64,000 bases of DNA from Artemia franciscana (GCF_032884065.1 NC_088866.1:57309866-57373865), one strand, 5' to 3'; counted from the first letter of the stretch, positions 12,255-24,600 are shown. Notes: generated by a model not told the origin, from the sequence alone. Numbers and translations are program-made.

Positions 12255-12960
12255 AGATCTCCTACTACGACTACTGTTAACAACTCACTACAGTACCAAG
12301 CCACGTGAGGCCAACACGTCTAAGCACGTTCCTTCTTCATCTCAATATATTCAAAGCCTCCCTCTTTAAAATCTCCCAAGAAATTCTATTCTATATTTTC
12401 CCTTATATCCTTCTTTAGGATTTCCTCCCATCAAATTCCTAGCCATCTCAAACTTTCTCTCATTGTAACCCTACAAGGCAATATAGAACCACACTTCCCG
12501 CATGGTTTATTGTCTGAAAAATTGTCAGGCCGACGTGTACCCAAAAGAATACGTAGACGATGCTTCTGGAAAACATATAACAAATCCTTCGTCTTTTGGA
12601 GCACCCACTTTAAGAGCTATACTTGAACACTGCAATCACTGCAGCTTCCAATGCTTTATTCTTCGTTACCAGACTTATCTTCCTATTTTTCAAACTACTT
12701 TCAACCGGAAAAAAACACCCTTGGCCTTGGCCATTCTAGTTTTAGCATGTCCGCTGCATCCCCCATTTTTACTAAAAATACTACCTAGGTAAGTGAAGGT
12801 ATCCACTTAATCGATTTTCTCGTTACCCAACATCATTTCTTCACCTTCACTTATTTCCAGTCTAAACGACTTAGTCTTCTTAACATTAAATTTTTAACCA
12901 ATAGTTTAAGGAGAGTTTTATTTACCCACTGTGACAGTCTTGCACAAAGACTACCTAATT
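12255..12960 (-). mobile_element. RTE-type LINE 3' fragment
   Basis: The minus-strand 3' end sits near 12260 with the ACTACTGTTAACAACTCACTAC block shared by all RTE fragments here. The sequence upstream (12300-12900) matches the 3' coding part but is frameshifted throughout. Truncated at its 5' end. Lies in rootletin intron 3. Confidence 0.7.
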
Positions 12961-13804
12961 GTAATAAAGCCAAGTACTCCAGGTCAAACAATATAAAAAT
13001 CTAAACATAAAGCATAAATTGGAATACAAGTAAAAACAAAGAAAACAAGTTAAAAACAAGTAATAAAAAATGAATGTTTTTAGATCAAAATTACAAAGCT
13101 AAAAATTTTTTTAGCATTATAAACATTTTATTACTTCGACTTTTTATTTTAACTATCACAAATAATTGAATAAAACAAACAACACTTCCGTAATGAAGAT
13201 AAATCAATGAGGGTTAGCGATCGTGCGAAATGACTGACCTGTTAAATTAATTATTCAACTGAATCAAACTAAATAATAATAAAAAAAGAAATAAAGAATA
13301 ATAAATAAATAAAAAATAAAAATCATACTAAATAAATAAAAAAAATAACAATGGAGAATCCATTCTCCATCAATCTTCAATATTCAACTCTCCCTCTCTG
13401 CCCTCCCAACCTCACCTACCCCCATACCCTCTTATTTCCCCAGCCCTCCCGCCATCAAAACATTCATTTTAGGTTTATCGCAATACTCAACTCCCCCTCC
13501 CTGCCCTCCCAACCTCACCTACCCCCATACCCTCTCTTACCTCCCCAGCGCACCCACCATCAAAATATTTAATAAAGTAAATCAATAAATAAAATTGAGA
13601 AAAGGGACCATGGAGCAACACTTGTTCAAGGTAAGATACCAAACTTGATGAGGTGTCCCGTGATAAAGGCAATGAAACTCCTTTAAAATCTCTTAATAAA
13701 AGCATTGATCGATGAATAAGTTATGAGAGCTGAGGAGGCAGATCGTTAAAGACAGGGCAAAAAGAGTATGGGTATCTTATAAGAGTGGAAACTGCTGCAA
13801 GTAT
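12961..13804. repeat. AT-rich intron with a C-rich two-copy tandem duplication
   Basis: At 13380-13570 a ~103-bp unit occurs twice (ATATTCAACTC... then ATACTCAACTC..., each followed by CTGCCCTCCCAACCTCACC). It is unusually pyrimidine-rich on the plus strand for this window. A 9-bp inverted pair (ATGGAGAAT / ATTCTCCAT) lies just upstream at 13351-13370. The rest is AT-rich with no feature. Confidence 0.65.
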
Positions 13805-14010
13805 CAACGACATCCAGCGTTTGGCAACACTTGCAATTTTTTTAAGATTTGTAATCGTTCTTCTGTCAGGAACTGGGATCAGACACTTATTACTACACTA
13901 ATTTTACCAACTACACAGATTAAATTAAATATTCTTATTCTTACACTGACCAAGTGTTACCGAACGCTAGATGGTGTTGAGGGCTTTTAGTCAAAACTAG
14001 AACCAGTTCC
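13805..14010. mobile_element. MITE-like element, family F, copy 2
   Basis: This copy matches 895-1095 and 36640-36840 (CCAGCGTTTGGCAACACTTG, TTTTTTTAAGATTTGTAATCG, TATTACTACACTAATTTTACC). It lies 0.3 kb from rootletin exon 3. It has no coding capacity. Confidence 0.55.
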
Positions 14011-14326
14011 AGCTTTTATAAGTTAACCATTCTTTTTAGACGGCGTCGTTACCATTTACCAGGGTTGTTAAAATTTCGGATAATGTCACAAATGTGGGTG
14101 TTAAAAATGACAATATTAGTAAAACAGAAACAATGGGCAACAAAGACAAAATTGTAGTGCTGCCTTAAAAACTTAGTGAGCAGGAAGAGACCAATAAAAA
14201 AACTCTTTGAAAATTGTGGATTTCAGCTATAAATAGACCAAAGATGGGTCTATGGATAAAATGTGTTTTTATTTTGGTGTCCTCGACACTTCAAAGATAC
14301 TACGAAAATACTACTGATTTCAATAC

Positions 14327-14512
14327 CTTTTTCTGTAGGTTATAAACTAGTTTATTTTGATTTTGTGCGCTGTCCTTGTATGCTGCAATTCTTGTTTTTA
14401 GCGCGCATCTTTCCTCTTCAAATGTTGCTTTGTAACGAGGAAGTGTAAATACTGAGTCTCGATGAATGTGAGTTTCCCCTGGGAGGTCGTATGACACAAG
14501 AGATCTCAGCAA
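14327..14512 (-). CDS. Rootletin exon 3
   Basis: Minus-strand exon of 186 bases (62 codons), phase 0 at both ends, between a GGCTTTTTAG acceptor and an AAAAAG|gtattg donor. The encoded segment begins LLRSLVSYDLPGE, continues HIHRDSVFTLPRYKATFEEE, then RIAAYKDSAQNQNKLVYNLQ. The second half aligns with the first rootletin coiled coil (human SYRRKLQAYQEGQQRQAQLVQ). The RDSVFTLPRY motif just before it looks like a non-helical linker. A decayed copy lies at 15500-15665. Confidence 0.82.
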
Positions 14513-15499
14513 CTAAAAAGCCAGAAAACGACAAGATTACGGAATATTTATAAATAATTCTTGACTTCTAATATACCCTGGGTGAAACTTATAAACAGTC
14601 CTCTTCACAACAACTTTTCAAATCTCAAATTTGTATATTCCTCAGAAAACTCTTTGATTTTTTTTTTTAAAGCCCCAACTGCAAAACCACATTGCTGATT
14701 TTTCTTCTTTTTTTTGTATTTTGAGCTCACGGTTCAATTATTCTAGGTAAAATTTTACTTTAGCTACTTCTCACTTGCTTAAAAAAGGGTTAAGTTAGGA
14801 AAAGCAAACATTCAGTAATGAATCCAGGGCCAAAAAAATATTCTTCTGATCTCAAAGTCTTAGAAATTTGCCTGCTTGACAATTATTGAAATACTTATGC
14901 CTATTGAAATTTTGACGAAACAACATTTTACCCTTCACTTTTAGTTATCAATTTCTTTTTCTCTGATTTTAGTCCTGAAATTGCAGCTCTCGTTATTTGA
15001 GTAGAATTCTAAGCCATATCAATGGTTTTTTTTTCTAAATTTAGGAAATGTGTTTGCAGATCTTTGAAACCTCATATAATTGTATACACATATAATTTCC
15101 CATATAATTCTTTGATAATTGAGACTGAGCAAAGTTGTGAAGCTGAAAATAGTTTTCTTGTACTTCATTTAAGCAGAAGATCTATTTTGCAAGGTTTCCT
15201 TTTCATAAAACAAAGATTTTTAAAGGTCATCTAAGGTCACTGGCCTCTAGAGGGAGAAGGAGTGGAGGTAGGTACTTTAAAATGCCTTCCTAGGGGATAC
15301 TTCTAGTCTATAGACCCATCCGTTTTCTTAACCTGACCCCTTTCCAAAACGGCAAAAAGTAGCTAAACTAGACTTTTAACTTATTCTTAAGTATGGAATC
15401 AGAAAATGCTTAAATTGGGATTATCTTTTAAAGCTATAGGGGGGGGGGTGATGCCTTCAGTTAAATGTGTAATTTTGTTTTTAATTATTTATTTGTTTA

Positions 15500-15665
15500 A
15501 AAACTATGGATTTTTACGAAATATACAAGGCAATATCTTGTACAACAAGAAATGGCCGATACGTTCTTTATTTGTAGACAACTTTCCCCAATACAATTGG
15601 TAAGCATAAATACTGAGTTTTGATGAATGTAAGCGGGTCGTTTCATACAAAAGATCTCAGTAAAT
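15500..15665 (-). pseudogene. Decayed duplicate of rootletin exon 3
   Basis: About 1.15 kb upstream of exon 3 in transcript direction. The stretch 15600-15665 matches exon 3's 5' part closely (shared words AAATACTGAGT, GATGAATGT, GGTCGT, AAGATCTCAG), and weaker similarity continues to 15500. The minus-strand reading AYIHQNSVFMLT parallels THIHRDSVFTLP. The acceptor AG is changed to AT, and the 3' half is diverged with no clear donor. I read it as a non-functional exon copy. Confidence 0.7.
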
Positions 15666-16724
15666 AAAAGACCAAACAATAACTAGGCTATTTCCCACCT
15701 CTTGGGACGGAAGGAAATATCCGGGAAAGTAAAGTTTGGAGAATGGTCCAAGTTTTCTTCAATAATATTTAATTTAAAACGTATAATTACTAGTTTAAGT
15801 GGTGATTCAGAATATTTAAAAGACTTTTCGTCAGGGTATTAGTTTGGGGGAATTAATAATACTTATAATAAAACTTACATCTGAACCTCAATGCATAAAA
15901 ACCTCTTGACATTTAAAAGCACAAGATTTTAAGTCTTGCATTAAAAGCGAAGTTATTCGTATAGAAATAGGTGGAAGGGATTGAATGTAAAAAGACACTG
16001 GAGAGTAACTCAGTGGTGACAATCCACGAAAATGTTGGGAGGAGGGAGTGGGCAAAGATTTATATCGATTACTTAAATAAGAAAACAAAAAAGGTGTTTT
16101 TCGAAATTTATGGGATTTGATTTTTTTTTTTTTTTTTATCTTTAATACCCACACAAAAGATACATTTTCCAAAATCGAAGGGGAAGGCGGCCATTTACGA
16201 TATGTTTTTCAATTTTTAAAACAAAGATAAAATACACATTTTTGAAATAGAACCCCATTCCTCGAATTAGCACCCACGGAGCTATGGCCATATTGACATG
16301 AGAAATGTTGATAAGCATATGTGGATTAGTATGCAGAATAGAATGGAGTTCCTGAGCAATAGGTATATGTATTTCGCTTCCCTTGTCATTTCTTCTTTAG
16401 GTACCTTTTCATGAGTTCATGCATTCTTCATGCATTCTCCTTCATGATTTTAAGTTTATTTTGATAAGCCTTTCATTGAATTTTTTTTCTATTTATTATT
16501 TTGTGAAAAACAGCCCGCGTGGATTTCGTGTTGAAATATATACAAACATACACATACTAAGTAATGTAACGTTAATTGTGAAGTGATTCTATCTTTCGCC
16601 TTTATAACTAGAGTGCCTAAATAGACCCTTAACAATACGGCACAAAATTTGGATATATTATCTTGTCGGCATGTGCAGTACCATTGTATTGGATCACATT
16701 AGCTATTCTTTAAATCGTTGAATT
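15666..16724. other. Rootletin intron 2, nothing recognised
   Basis: AT-rich, with a poly-T stretch near 16121-16138. No exon, RNA gene or named repeat was seen. Confidence 0.45.
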
Positions 16725-17105
16725 TTACTACTACTACTACTAACAACTCATCTCAGCATCAAGCCACCTGAGGCCAACAGTGCTTCGCACGCTCCTCCTC
16801 CATGCCAATCTATCCAGAATCCCCCTCTTTGAACCCTTCCAGGAACTTCTTATTTCAATTAAATGTTTTTTTACGACTTACTCTCCTCTCAACCAAGAAT
16901 GACCTGCTTAATGTTTAGCCCTTGATGGTTGGCCGAAAAGGACAAAGTTTGGAAATCTGTCATCCTTCATCCGCAGAACGTGCCCTAGTCATCTCAGCCT
17001 TTCTCTCATTATAGCTCTAGAAAGCAGGATTTAACCATATTTTTCGTACTACCTACTGTTAAAATACGGTAAGTCAGTTGGGTACCCAAAACAACACGTA
17101 CAAGT
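16725..17105 (-). mobile_element. RTE-type LINE 3' fragment
   Basis: It begins at a CTACTACTAC run followed by the shared CAACTCATCTCAGCATCAAGCC 3' block. The coding part is frameshifted. It is truncated near 17105 within the 3' coding region. Confidence 0.75.
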
Positions 17106-17477
17106 TGGATTTTGACTTATAATTATTTAATTGTGTGCAAAATTATACATTATAGAAGTAAACAATGTATGGAACCATGCTGGCTAGGCATTACAATATG
17201 AAAAAAATCACAAGGAAAACGGAGAATAATAACAGCCAGTGAAAAATAGAAAAAACTATGTAAATATTTCGATCAAGACCACTACTCGACCGTCTTCAGT
17301 GCAGAATAAAATAATAAAAATACAGATAAAAATCCACAGGACAATAAAAAAAAAACGTAAAACCAACTTTTAACTTCAAAGAAGACCCTTCCCAAGTAAC
17401 GATGAAAGAATAACTGAATAAGAAGTTGGATAATGAATAGCAATTCAAACTTTCATTTTATGCACGACCTTTTTAAG

Positions 17478-17718
17478 AATTAAATAAAAAACAAGTTTTT
17501 TTTAACTGCAAGTTATATGAAAGGGGTTACCCCCTCCTATACGCCTCGCTCTTTAAGCTAAAGTTTGATTCTTTTTCACAGTTCTACTTTTTTTTTAAAT
17601 AAAAAACTTCAGCGTAAAGAGCGAGGCGTTGAGGAGGGGATAATAATTTCTGTTCGTTTTAAGTTTTAATGGCACTCCCTACTTGCAGTAAAAAAAAACT
17701 TGTTTTTTTATTTAATTT
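17478..17718. mobile_element. Palindromic (foldback) element, family B, copy 1
   Basis: An inverted repeat starts with AATTAAATAAAAAACAAG and ends with its inverse. The inner arms contain CGCCTCGCTCTTTAAGCTAA and the mirrored TTCAGCGTAAAGAGCGAGGCG, around a short AT spacer. It has no coding capacity. The same family is seen at 17935, 30490, 30725, 42545 and 43161. Confidence 0.75.
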
Positions 17719-17934
17719 CTGAACGTTTTTGAATTAATACACGTTTTGAATTTGGCTAACCGCACATGAATAGTCAAAACGAAATTTGTATATTAATTTT
17801 TTTGGCTGAATGGCTTTCTCATAGTTTTGATCGGACAATTTTGGTAAAAGAGGTGGGGGAGGAAGCCTAGTTGCCCTCCCATTTTTGGTTATTTAAAGAT
17901 GCGACTAGAACTTTTTATTTTTTTACGAATGTTT

Positions 17935-18215
17935 TTATTGGTAATAAGTATACATAACTTACGAATTAACTTATGTAACAAACTTCTATATTTGTGTATT
18001 TTTATTACGTATATGAGGGGGTCCGCCCCCTTGTCAATACCTCGCTCTTTACACTAAAGTTTGAATTTCGTCCCAATTCTTTAAGAATGAGCCCTGAATC
18101 ACAAAGGCCGTAGATAAATTAGTTAAAATTACTAAAAATACTTTAGCGTAAAGAGCATGGTATTGTGGAGGAGACAAAACCCCGTTATATACGTAATATT
18201 TTCTGTTCGTTTTAA
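17935..18215. mobile_element. Palindromic element, family B, copy 2
   Basis: The left arm carries ATACCTCGCTCTTTACACTA and the right arm TTTAGCGTAAAGAGCATGGTAT, separated by a ~85-bp AT-rich spacer. It belongs to the same family as 17478-17718 and lies next to a family C copy. Confidence 0.65.
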
Positions 18216-18229
18216 GTTTTAATGGTGCC

Positions 18230-18660
18230 CTTCAGTTTTTTTGGTCACTTAAAATTGGCACTAGAACTTTTAGTTTCCGTTATAATGAACATTCTCACGA
18301 CATTATAGGACCACTGGATCGATACGATCACCCATGGAAAAGAAACCAACGAACAAATAAACACGGATCTGTAATAAACACACAACATCCGTGATCTGTC
18401 TTCTGGCAAAAAATACAAAATTCCACGTTTTTGTAGATACGAGTTTCAAAATTCTACAATAGGGTTCTCTGATAGGCTGAATCTGATGGTGTAATTTTCG
18501 TTAAGATTTTATGACTTTTAGGGGGTGTTTCCCCCTATTTTTCAAAATAAAAAAAAAATGAAAAATTTCTTCAGTATCTCTATTAAGGGTAAGCTTTTGG
18601 TGGAATATGCTTTTTTATTTCAACTGCCTCATGCCTCCTGAAAATTTGAACGAGACTTTT
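18230..18660 (-). repeat. Dispersed repeat family C, minus orientation, partial
   Basis: The reverse complement matches the middle of the 41620-42540 copy: the TCACTTAAAATTGG...CTAGAAC stretch, the repeat's GATCGATACGATCACCC block, and a GTGATCTGTCTTCTGGCAAA...ATTCTACAAT stretch. It has no coding capacity. Confidence 0.6.
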
Positions 18661-19300
18661 AAGGGGGGCAATAATGGAGGTGCTATCAAACAAATTGAAA
18701 TTGTGCGGGTAGTCATTTACGCATTGAGTCAAAGCGGAATCAAGTGTCAAGCCTTTGGCGTAGCTTCATGGCTTTGTCGATTGAGAATTTGTGCTCCGAT
18801 AACTTCTCTTTCAATTGCTGATGATTCCTTCCAACAGGGAATTCTATGAACACCACTACCTAGAATGGGGTAGTGGGGTAGTTATCCCTACCTTACTTGA
18901 AAAAGCTCTCTACGTTGTTTAAATTGTTAAGATTACGATTAAGGATATTTTTCCCCTTCTTGTCACTCAATTTAGGAATGTAGGGTATAACAGTGAGATA
19001 TTTCTTATTACCCATTAAAGGAATGCTATCTGTTGGGGGTTGTGGAGTTGATGCGTCTTTTTCTGACTTTCTATAAAGAACTTAAGAAAGTTTATAGGAT
19101 ATCCATTGCAAAATGTAACTCGTTAATATAGATCAGATCATCAACAAGGCTTCTGAGCATATTCGTAGGAAAACATCAACCAAAGATACAACGATAACGA
19201 TAGGAAACATCAACGAAAGATACAGCGACAACGATAACGATAACCAAAGATCCCCTTTTAACGATAGGAGAAAAATACAAATGCCTATCGTTATGTCTAG
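18661..19300. other. Intron sequence with short CAACGATAACGATA repeats
   Basis: A short imperfect repetition of an ACATCAACCAAAGATACAACGATAACGATA-like word lies at about 19165-19245. The rest is plain AT-rich intron. Confidence 0.4.
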
Positions 19301-19319
19301 ATTTTCTATAAATCGGAAA

Positions 19320-20850
19320 CTAAAGGCTGAGATACTTATTGAGAATTAAAACGTCTAAAAAAGGCAGTTTAAAACTGTTTTCTAGTATTAAGGTGGACTG
19401 AAGGTTATAATCTAAAGTGTTAAAACGGGTCAGGAAGAAAATAAGTGACGTCTCTCCGTAATCCCACGCAGAAATAACGTCATCCACAAACCGACCTAAA
19501 AACGGCTTTTCAGAGGCAAAGTTTTCCAAGGAGAGGTTTCAGTAAATTCCAAGTAGAAAGTGACCAAAAGAGGCGAAAGGCTATTATCCATTGGTAGACC
19601 AATAATTTGGGTGAAAAATAGGTTATTGTATCGGAAATTTAAGGAAGAAACATTGCAAAGACGGACTAGATACTACTTTATCCTCTAATTTCATTTTAAG
19701 AGCAAGTTCACATTTTCTAATATCACGAGCTGTATACATAGAAATTGCACTGAAACTGACCACGATTGTATCTTTTTTTTTGTGTCAAGGTCTTTTAATT
19801 TTTCAACAAGGGGAACTGAACTTTTAATGTATGAAGTAAGCGTAGACATAAGAGAACGATTTATTTTTTTGTTCATGTAAATATAGTCTTCATTTTTAAT
19901 AGATTCTCATTTATACACTGATTTTTTTAGAGAATAGTATCAAAAGTTTTGCAACAAAAATATGAGTTAAAACTGTGGACAACCATTTTCCCAATCTGGC
20001 AGCTGGAGAGCTATAAGACCCAAAAATGGGGCATAGAGGAACTCCCTCTTTGAGTATTTTTGGGAGACTTAAAATTTAGGAGCGGAGCAATCTTTAGAAT
20101 AAAGACTTTATCAGCTTTTTTGGAGTAATGAGTCTTACAGTTTTCAAAATTCGTAGCTCTTTACAAATTTTTCGGGTGGACTTATCTATAGGATCTTAAT
20201 CTATAGGCTCATAAATGTGAGTGTCAGACAAAATATCTGTAACTTTTTTATTATATGAAGTCTTATCAAGAACAACAACTTTTCCCCCTTTATCAGTCCT
20301 GCTGAATCTTCTGTACTTAAACTACAATCCAGTCTCCCCAGTAGGTCGTCATGGAGTTGTCATTCACTCCATAAAATCAACCAGTCTTTTGTCTGATGTC
20401 TGAGTCTTTTGTTAAATTTTTGAGAAACTTTATGTCCTGATTTTTTTAGTTTGAAAAATATGGAGCAAAATCAAGGAGATTCTTGACCACCTCTCCTTGA
20501 AGTAAATCTGGATTTTCTACAATACCTCTTAAACCAAATATGCCTGACACTGGAGACTATCTGTGAGAAATTCACTCTTACTAGAGGCAAGCGAAATTTA
20601 GTCTTTTAGACAAGACATGGGTTTCTTCCGGTGTAAGAACTTTAGAAGATAGTTCTCAATTGGTGGACCAGGACAAAATTTAGGAAATAAACATCTGGAG
20701 TTTTGGAATCTCTCGTATTCAAGTTTTATAAGCTTTTCCGATAAACGAACTATAGCCGTAAAAATGTGGGGCGGAAGGGATTTTGAGCTATTTTTGAAAT
20801 CTGCTGAAAATCGGCCGGTGAAAAGGTTTGCTGTGAAAAAATCCAAATTT
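19320..20850 (-). mobile_element. Degenerate Penelope-like element (RT domain)
   Basis: Minus-strand translation shows Penelope-type reverse transcriptase motifs in the right order. A TDKGGKVVVLDKTSYNKKV segment lies near 20300-20240, then SYSSPAARLGKW near 20010, GLPMDNSLSPLLVTFYLEF near 19560, and GRFVDDVISAW near 19480 (the catalytic box), followed by a LPFLDVLI stretch. Frames change several times and stops occur, including a frameshift between the GLPMDNSLSP and FVDD motifs. No GIY-YIG endonuclease was seen. The upstream segment (20850-20600, IVRLSEKLIKLEYERF) fits the N-terminal part. It lies in rootletin intron 2. Confidence 0.75.
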
Positions 20851-21379
20851 TTGACATTTTATTACGACAGAAAAACATCGGTGTTTATGGTCTTTTAAAA
20901 CGTGGATCGATTACTGAAAACTAATCGTATCACTAAATTACTTTTCTGATTGTGTATTAAATATAGACGGAAACGAAGAGAATTTGGAAGAACTCACTTT
21001 TTCCTACAATGTTGTTAAGTTCTTGCTTGTTAATTAAGTTGGCGTGTTTTTTTGACAAATCAAAATAAGGAATGGGAAAGTTTGTGACACTTTCGATACA
21101 AAGTGAGTTATATTTTGTGAGGAAGAATTAACGACAGAATAGTAGATGTCAAGTTAGAGGTAAAATACCGAGGATTATGAATACGATTATTAAAAAAGGA
21201 AAAGTACCTTGCAATTTAGAATAACTTTAATGAAACCCCTTAGTCGTTTTAGGAAGGGTAGAGGATCGTCGTCCAATTTTTCAATCTTAAATTAATGATT
21301 GAGAAGTCCATAAGTCATCAGACCTCTATAATCCTTAATTTTATAGAATATGAGCAAGAGTTTGATTTAGCAGATAGAA
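20851..21379. other. Intron sequence, possible Penelope flank
   Basis: AT-rich, with no feature resolved. A terminal repeat of the Penelope-like element could lie here but I could not delimit one. Confidence 0.35.
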
Positions 21380-21875
21380 GGGCTTATGGAACTGAAAAAA
21401 ATTACACTTTGGAAGATGAAGAAGGATTTCTTAGATGTTTTTCAGAGGAATTATACTCGGATTATGTTGGGTACCCGTTTGAATGACCGTGTTTCCAGCA
21501 GTAAGATTTACGAAAAATGTAGTTTTATCCCATTGTCTAAGAACATAACGAGGAAAAAGTTGAGATGGCTTGGACACCATTTTGCAGCTGAAGGACGACG
21601 CATTACCAAAGACTGTCCTTTTCAGCCATCCATCTAGGACCAAAGAAAAAGCAGGTCGTCCCTGAATGGGATAAGAAGAGGTCGTAAGAAACGAATTAAA
21701 AGAAATTGGAACTTGGAGGATGTATTGGAACTTGAGGATGAACCAGGAGGATCTTGGGAGGATGTAGAGTGAAGCTTCAAACAGATTGGGATAGAGGAGG
21801 AGCACGCACAGTTCTGTCGGTCTCAGGCGACTTGGTGCTGTAGTCAGTTGTTAGTAGTAATAGTTGTTGTAGATT
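21380..21875 (+). mobile_element. RTE-type LINE 3' fragment next to rootletin exon 2
   Basis: Plus-strand reading DFLDVFQRNYTRIMLGTRL, then LRWLGHHF, is the shared 3' coding part of these LINEs. It ends in TTGTTAGTAGTAATAGTTG near 21865. Frameshifted and 5'-truncated. Its 3' end lies only ~50 bp from the donor side of rootletin exon 2, in antisense orientation to the gene. Confidence 0.8.
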
Positions 21876-21921
21876 ATTAATTTATTATTTAGCACCTCAA
21901 CTATTAATACCCTAAAAATAC

Positions 21922-22341
21922 CTCAGATATTCCAGTTATTTCTTGAGTAGAAGTTCTACCCAATTCTGAAGCTTGACTTAGAGGTCTTCTTCTCCCGCTG
22001 TCAGACGACGTGGTAACAAAAATAGGTCTGCCAACCTCTACAACGGCCATCATGTCATTCTCGTCAATATTGGTCTCGTTCTTGTCAATGTTAAATAGAT
22101 TGCCAAAATAGGGTATACTGTCCTCCCCGAAAGAATTTCCGCCAATATACTGAATATTATCCATAGTGATATCATCTGGTTCTTGTACTGTCTCGATCCT
22201 TTCAACAGTTATTGTTTCGGTTGATGAGTTTCCTGGTGTAGATTCAACAACAGATCCGTCATTTTCAATCTGCCTATCTTCTGTAGAATTCTGTAGCTCA
22301 TTAGTAGATTCCGTTTGATATTTTTCAATCCCAGAGGAGGC
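21922..22341 (-). CDS. Rootletin exon 2 (N-terminal, low-complexity acidic region)
   Basis: Minus-strand exon of 420 bases (140 codons), phase 0 at both ends, between a GTATTTTAG acceptor and a TCTGAG|gtattt donor. It is fully open. It starts ASSGIEKYQTEST and ends TQEITGISE. It is rich in Glu, Asp, Asn, Ser and Thr, and no domain is recognised. It is assigned to rootletin because it is open throughout, has good splice sites, and joins exon 3 in phase on the same strand. Sequence alone does not show homology in this stretch, so it could belong to another transcript. Confidence 0.58.
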
Positions 22342-24060
22342 CTAAAATACAAAAAAAAAATGATTTGGATTTAGGATAGACAATATACAAAAGTAAGTAA
22401 GTAAAAAAGGGATATTGAAGGGTACAAAACAATTCAAGATTTCGATTAAGAATAATTCCCAATTACAGATTTCATACCCAATATATGTGTATTGAAGCTC
22501 GTTTAAGGTTAGTGATAAGGTCACTACGGTCAATGATAGGTAAGAAAAATCCTGCAATCCTGCAATGAATTTGTAAACCTAATCTTAAATACATTTTCCT
22601 TAAAAAAAAATAGCATACTAAAGGAACAGTGGCGACAATAGGAGTGGGTACTGGAGGTAGAGGCCGTTGCCACATTAGACTTTAAAAATGCGTTTTTTTT
22701 TTTAATTTCATTAAAAACTCTTCTTCTCGGTATTTTTATTTTAAAGAAACGATAAAATTACCACCCCTTGGATTTTTAAAAATACATTTGCCCCATTCCT
22801 CAACTGCTACATTTCCATGAATTAACGTCATTGTCAAAGATCAATCTATAAATATTTCACCTTTTTCTCTTTTTTTGTCATCGAATTAGGTTTTAACATT
22901 TGAAGCCATAAAAACGCAGGGTTGCAACTCCTTACCCCTGTAGGGCTGTATGGCTGCAATTTTTTCTCCGCAATCTTGACATTTTTGTCCTAATCTCGGG
23001 AAAAGTGCAAACATGAAGCGATACCCTACACAAACATATTAAGCATAAAATTTTCATGATTTTTTACACTTTTTTCTAGTTTCTTACATTTCAAGTATAC
23101 ACTTTTTGATACTAAACTTTTTAGGATTATTTCAAGCCTTCTGATTTTTAGAAACTGAATTTTGGGGAATTCCTAAATTATCGGTGACACCCCTTGAACA
23201 CAGACGAGCTCTAATATATGGCTTCTAGGGTTCAATATCATAATAGATCAAGTTCATACAAGTAACTGTCAGAATTCACACTTTCGAGAAAACTGACTAA
23301 AACTGAATTTTCTATTGTTTAGAGTTTTGTAAAACAACTAAGAGTGTGTTTGAACATTCGACTATATTCCACTATATTCTAATAATATTCAACTTCAAGC
23401 GTTTCACTCTCAGCAGTCAAAGCAACTGTGATATCTTTACCCCCAACTCTAGTCAAATCTCCGTAACTACTGTCACTGATTGAGCCAGCACATAGTCACT
23501 TACAGATATTGCAAATTTCTCTTTTAGATTTTGAAATTTTTATTAAAGGTGGCTTTAGGGCATTAAAAAAGCCCCTATTTTAGCTCCTCGGAAAAACTTT
23601 GAATGAAATTCTGCCAATCGCCTTACTGGAAAAACAGAACACTTTCGACGTTCGGTCCTAGTAAGATCTACAATCAGAACGATGGCCAAAAAAGGACAAT
23701 TTTTGGCAGCCTGTCATCCTTCAAGACATTAGTTTAGGATCCACCAGCAGCACCATCAATCTTAAGATTGATGGCGCCCGGAAAAAAATAATTACAGCAC
23801 CTTCTTCCTGACTGATATATCAGCAAAAAAATCTGAATCAAAGTGAAGAATTTGATCGAAGTGGATAACCCACCAGCCACGGCATCTCCTCAGCTAGGGT
23901 GCCCAGAGCATCTGACACGGTTCCCCCCCCCTTGAACCGCTCTGCTCAATGGTATCTACTTTGCTCAATAAACACATCTCATCCCTACATTGTGAACAGC
24001 ACCACCGTTCTTCAGTTGTTTCTCATGTAAGTATCATACATTTAGTTTTTACATATAATT
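22342..24060. other. Rootletin intron 1, left part, with a small RTE relic and a 22-bp palindrome
   Basis: A ~80-bp stretch at 23640-23720 (GATGGCCAAAAAAGGACAAT, CCTGTCATCCTTC) matches the RTE 3' region. A perfect palindrome, CCATCAATCTTAAGATTGATGG, split here as CCATCAATCTT / AAGATTGATGG, lies at 23753-23774. Nothing else is recognised. Confidence 0.5.
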
Positions 24061-24600
24061 TTGAGGCTCTTTCACTCCCCTGTAAAGAAAAGAAAATACA
24101 GATATAAGTTTCCACTTCCAACCGCGATATATTAGGGCCTGACTTTGAAGACTGTAAGCTAGCTAGTGTTTTTGCGATTTATATACTCCTGGGATGGAGG
24201 AGGTGTGGGTAAATACTCCTCTAGGCATTATTGGAGGTTATATTCTAAATTCTTAAAATTGATATTTACAGCTGTGACAGGTATACAGCTGTAAATAAAG
24301 CTGCAATTGCTGTTTGCTGTTGTAAAGCTGCTTTATATTTGAGGCTCTTTCACTCCCTTGTAAAGAAAAGAAAATACAGATACAAGGTTCCGATTCCAAC
24401 CGCGATATATTAGGGCCTGACTGTTAAGACTGTAAGCTAGCTAGTGTTTTTGCGATTTATATACTCCTGGGATGGAGGAGGTGTGGGTGAATACTCCTCT
24501 AGGCATTATTGGAGGTTATATTCTAAATTCTTAAAATTGATATTTACAGCTGTGACAGGTATACAACTGTAAATAAAGCTGTAACAGCTTTATATTTGAG
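24061..24600. repeat. Two-copy tandem duplication, period ~278 bp
   Basis: 24061-24300 and 24339-24582 are near identical (TTGAGGCTCTTTCACTCCC, CCGCGATATATTAGGGCC, ATACTCCTGGGATGGAGG). Both end in a CAGCTGTAAATAAAGCTG-rich stretch. No coding frame spans it. Confidence 0.88.

Noticed and set aside
18800..18850. CTGATGA word as part of a hammerhead ribozyme
   Set aside because: The matching GAAA core strand and stems could not be found next to it.
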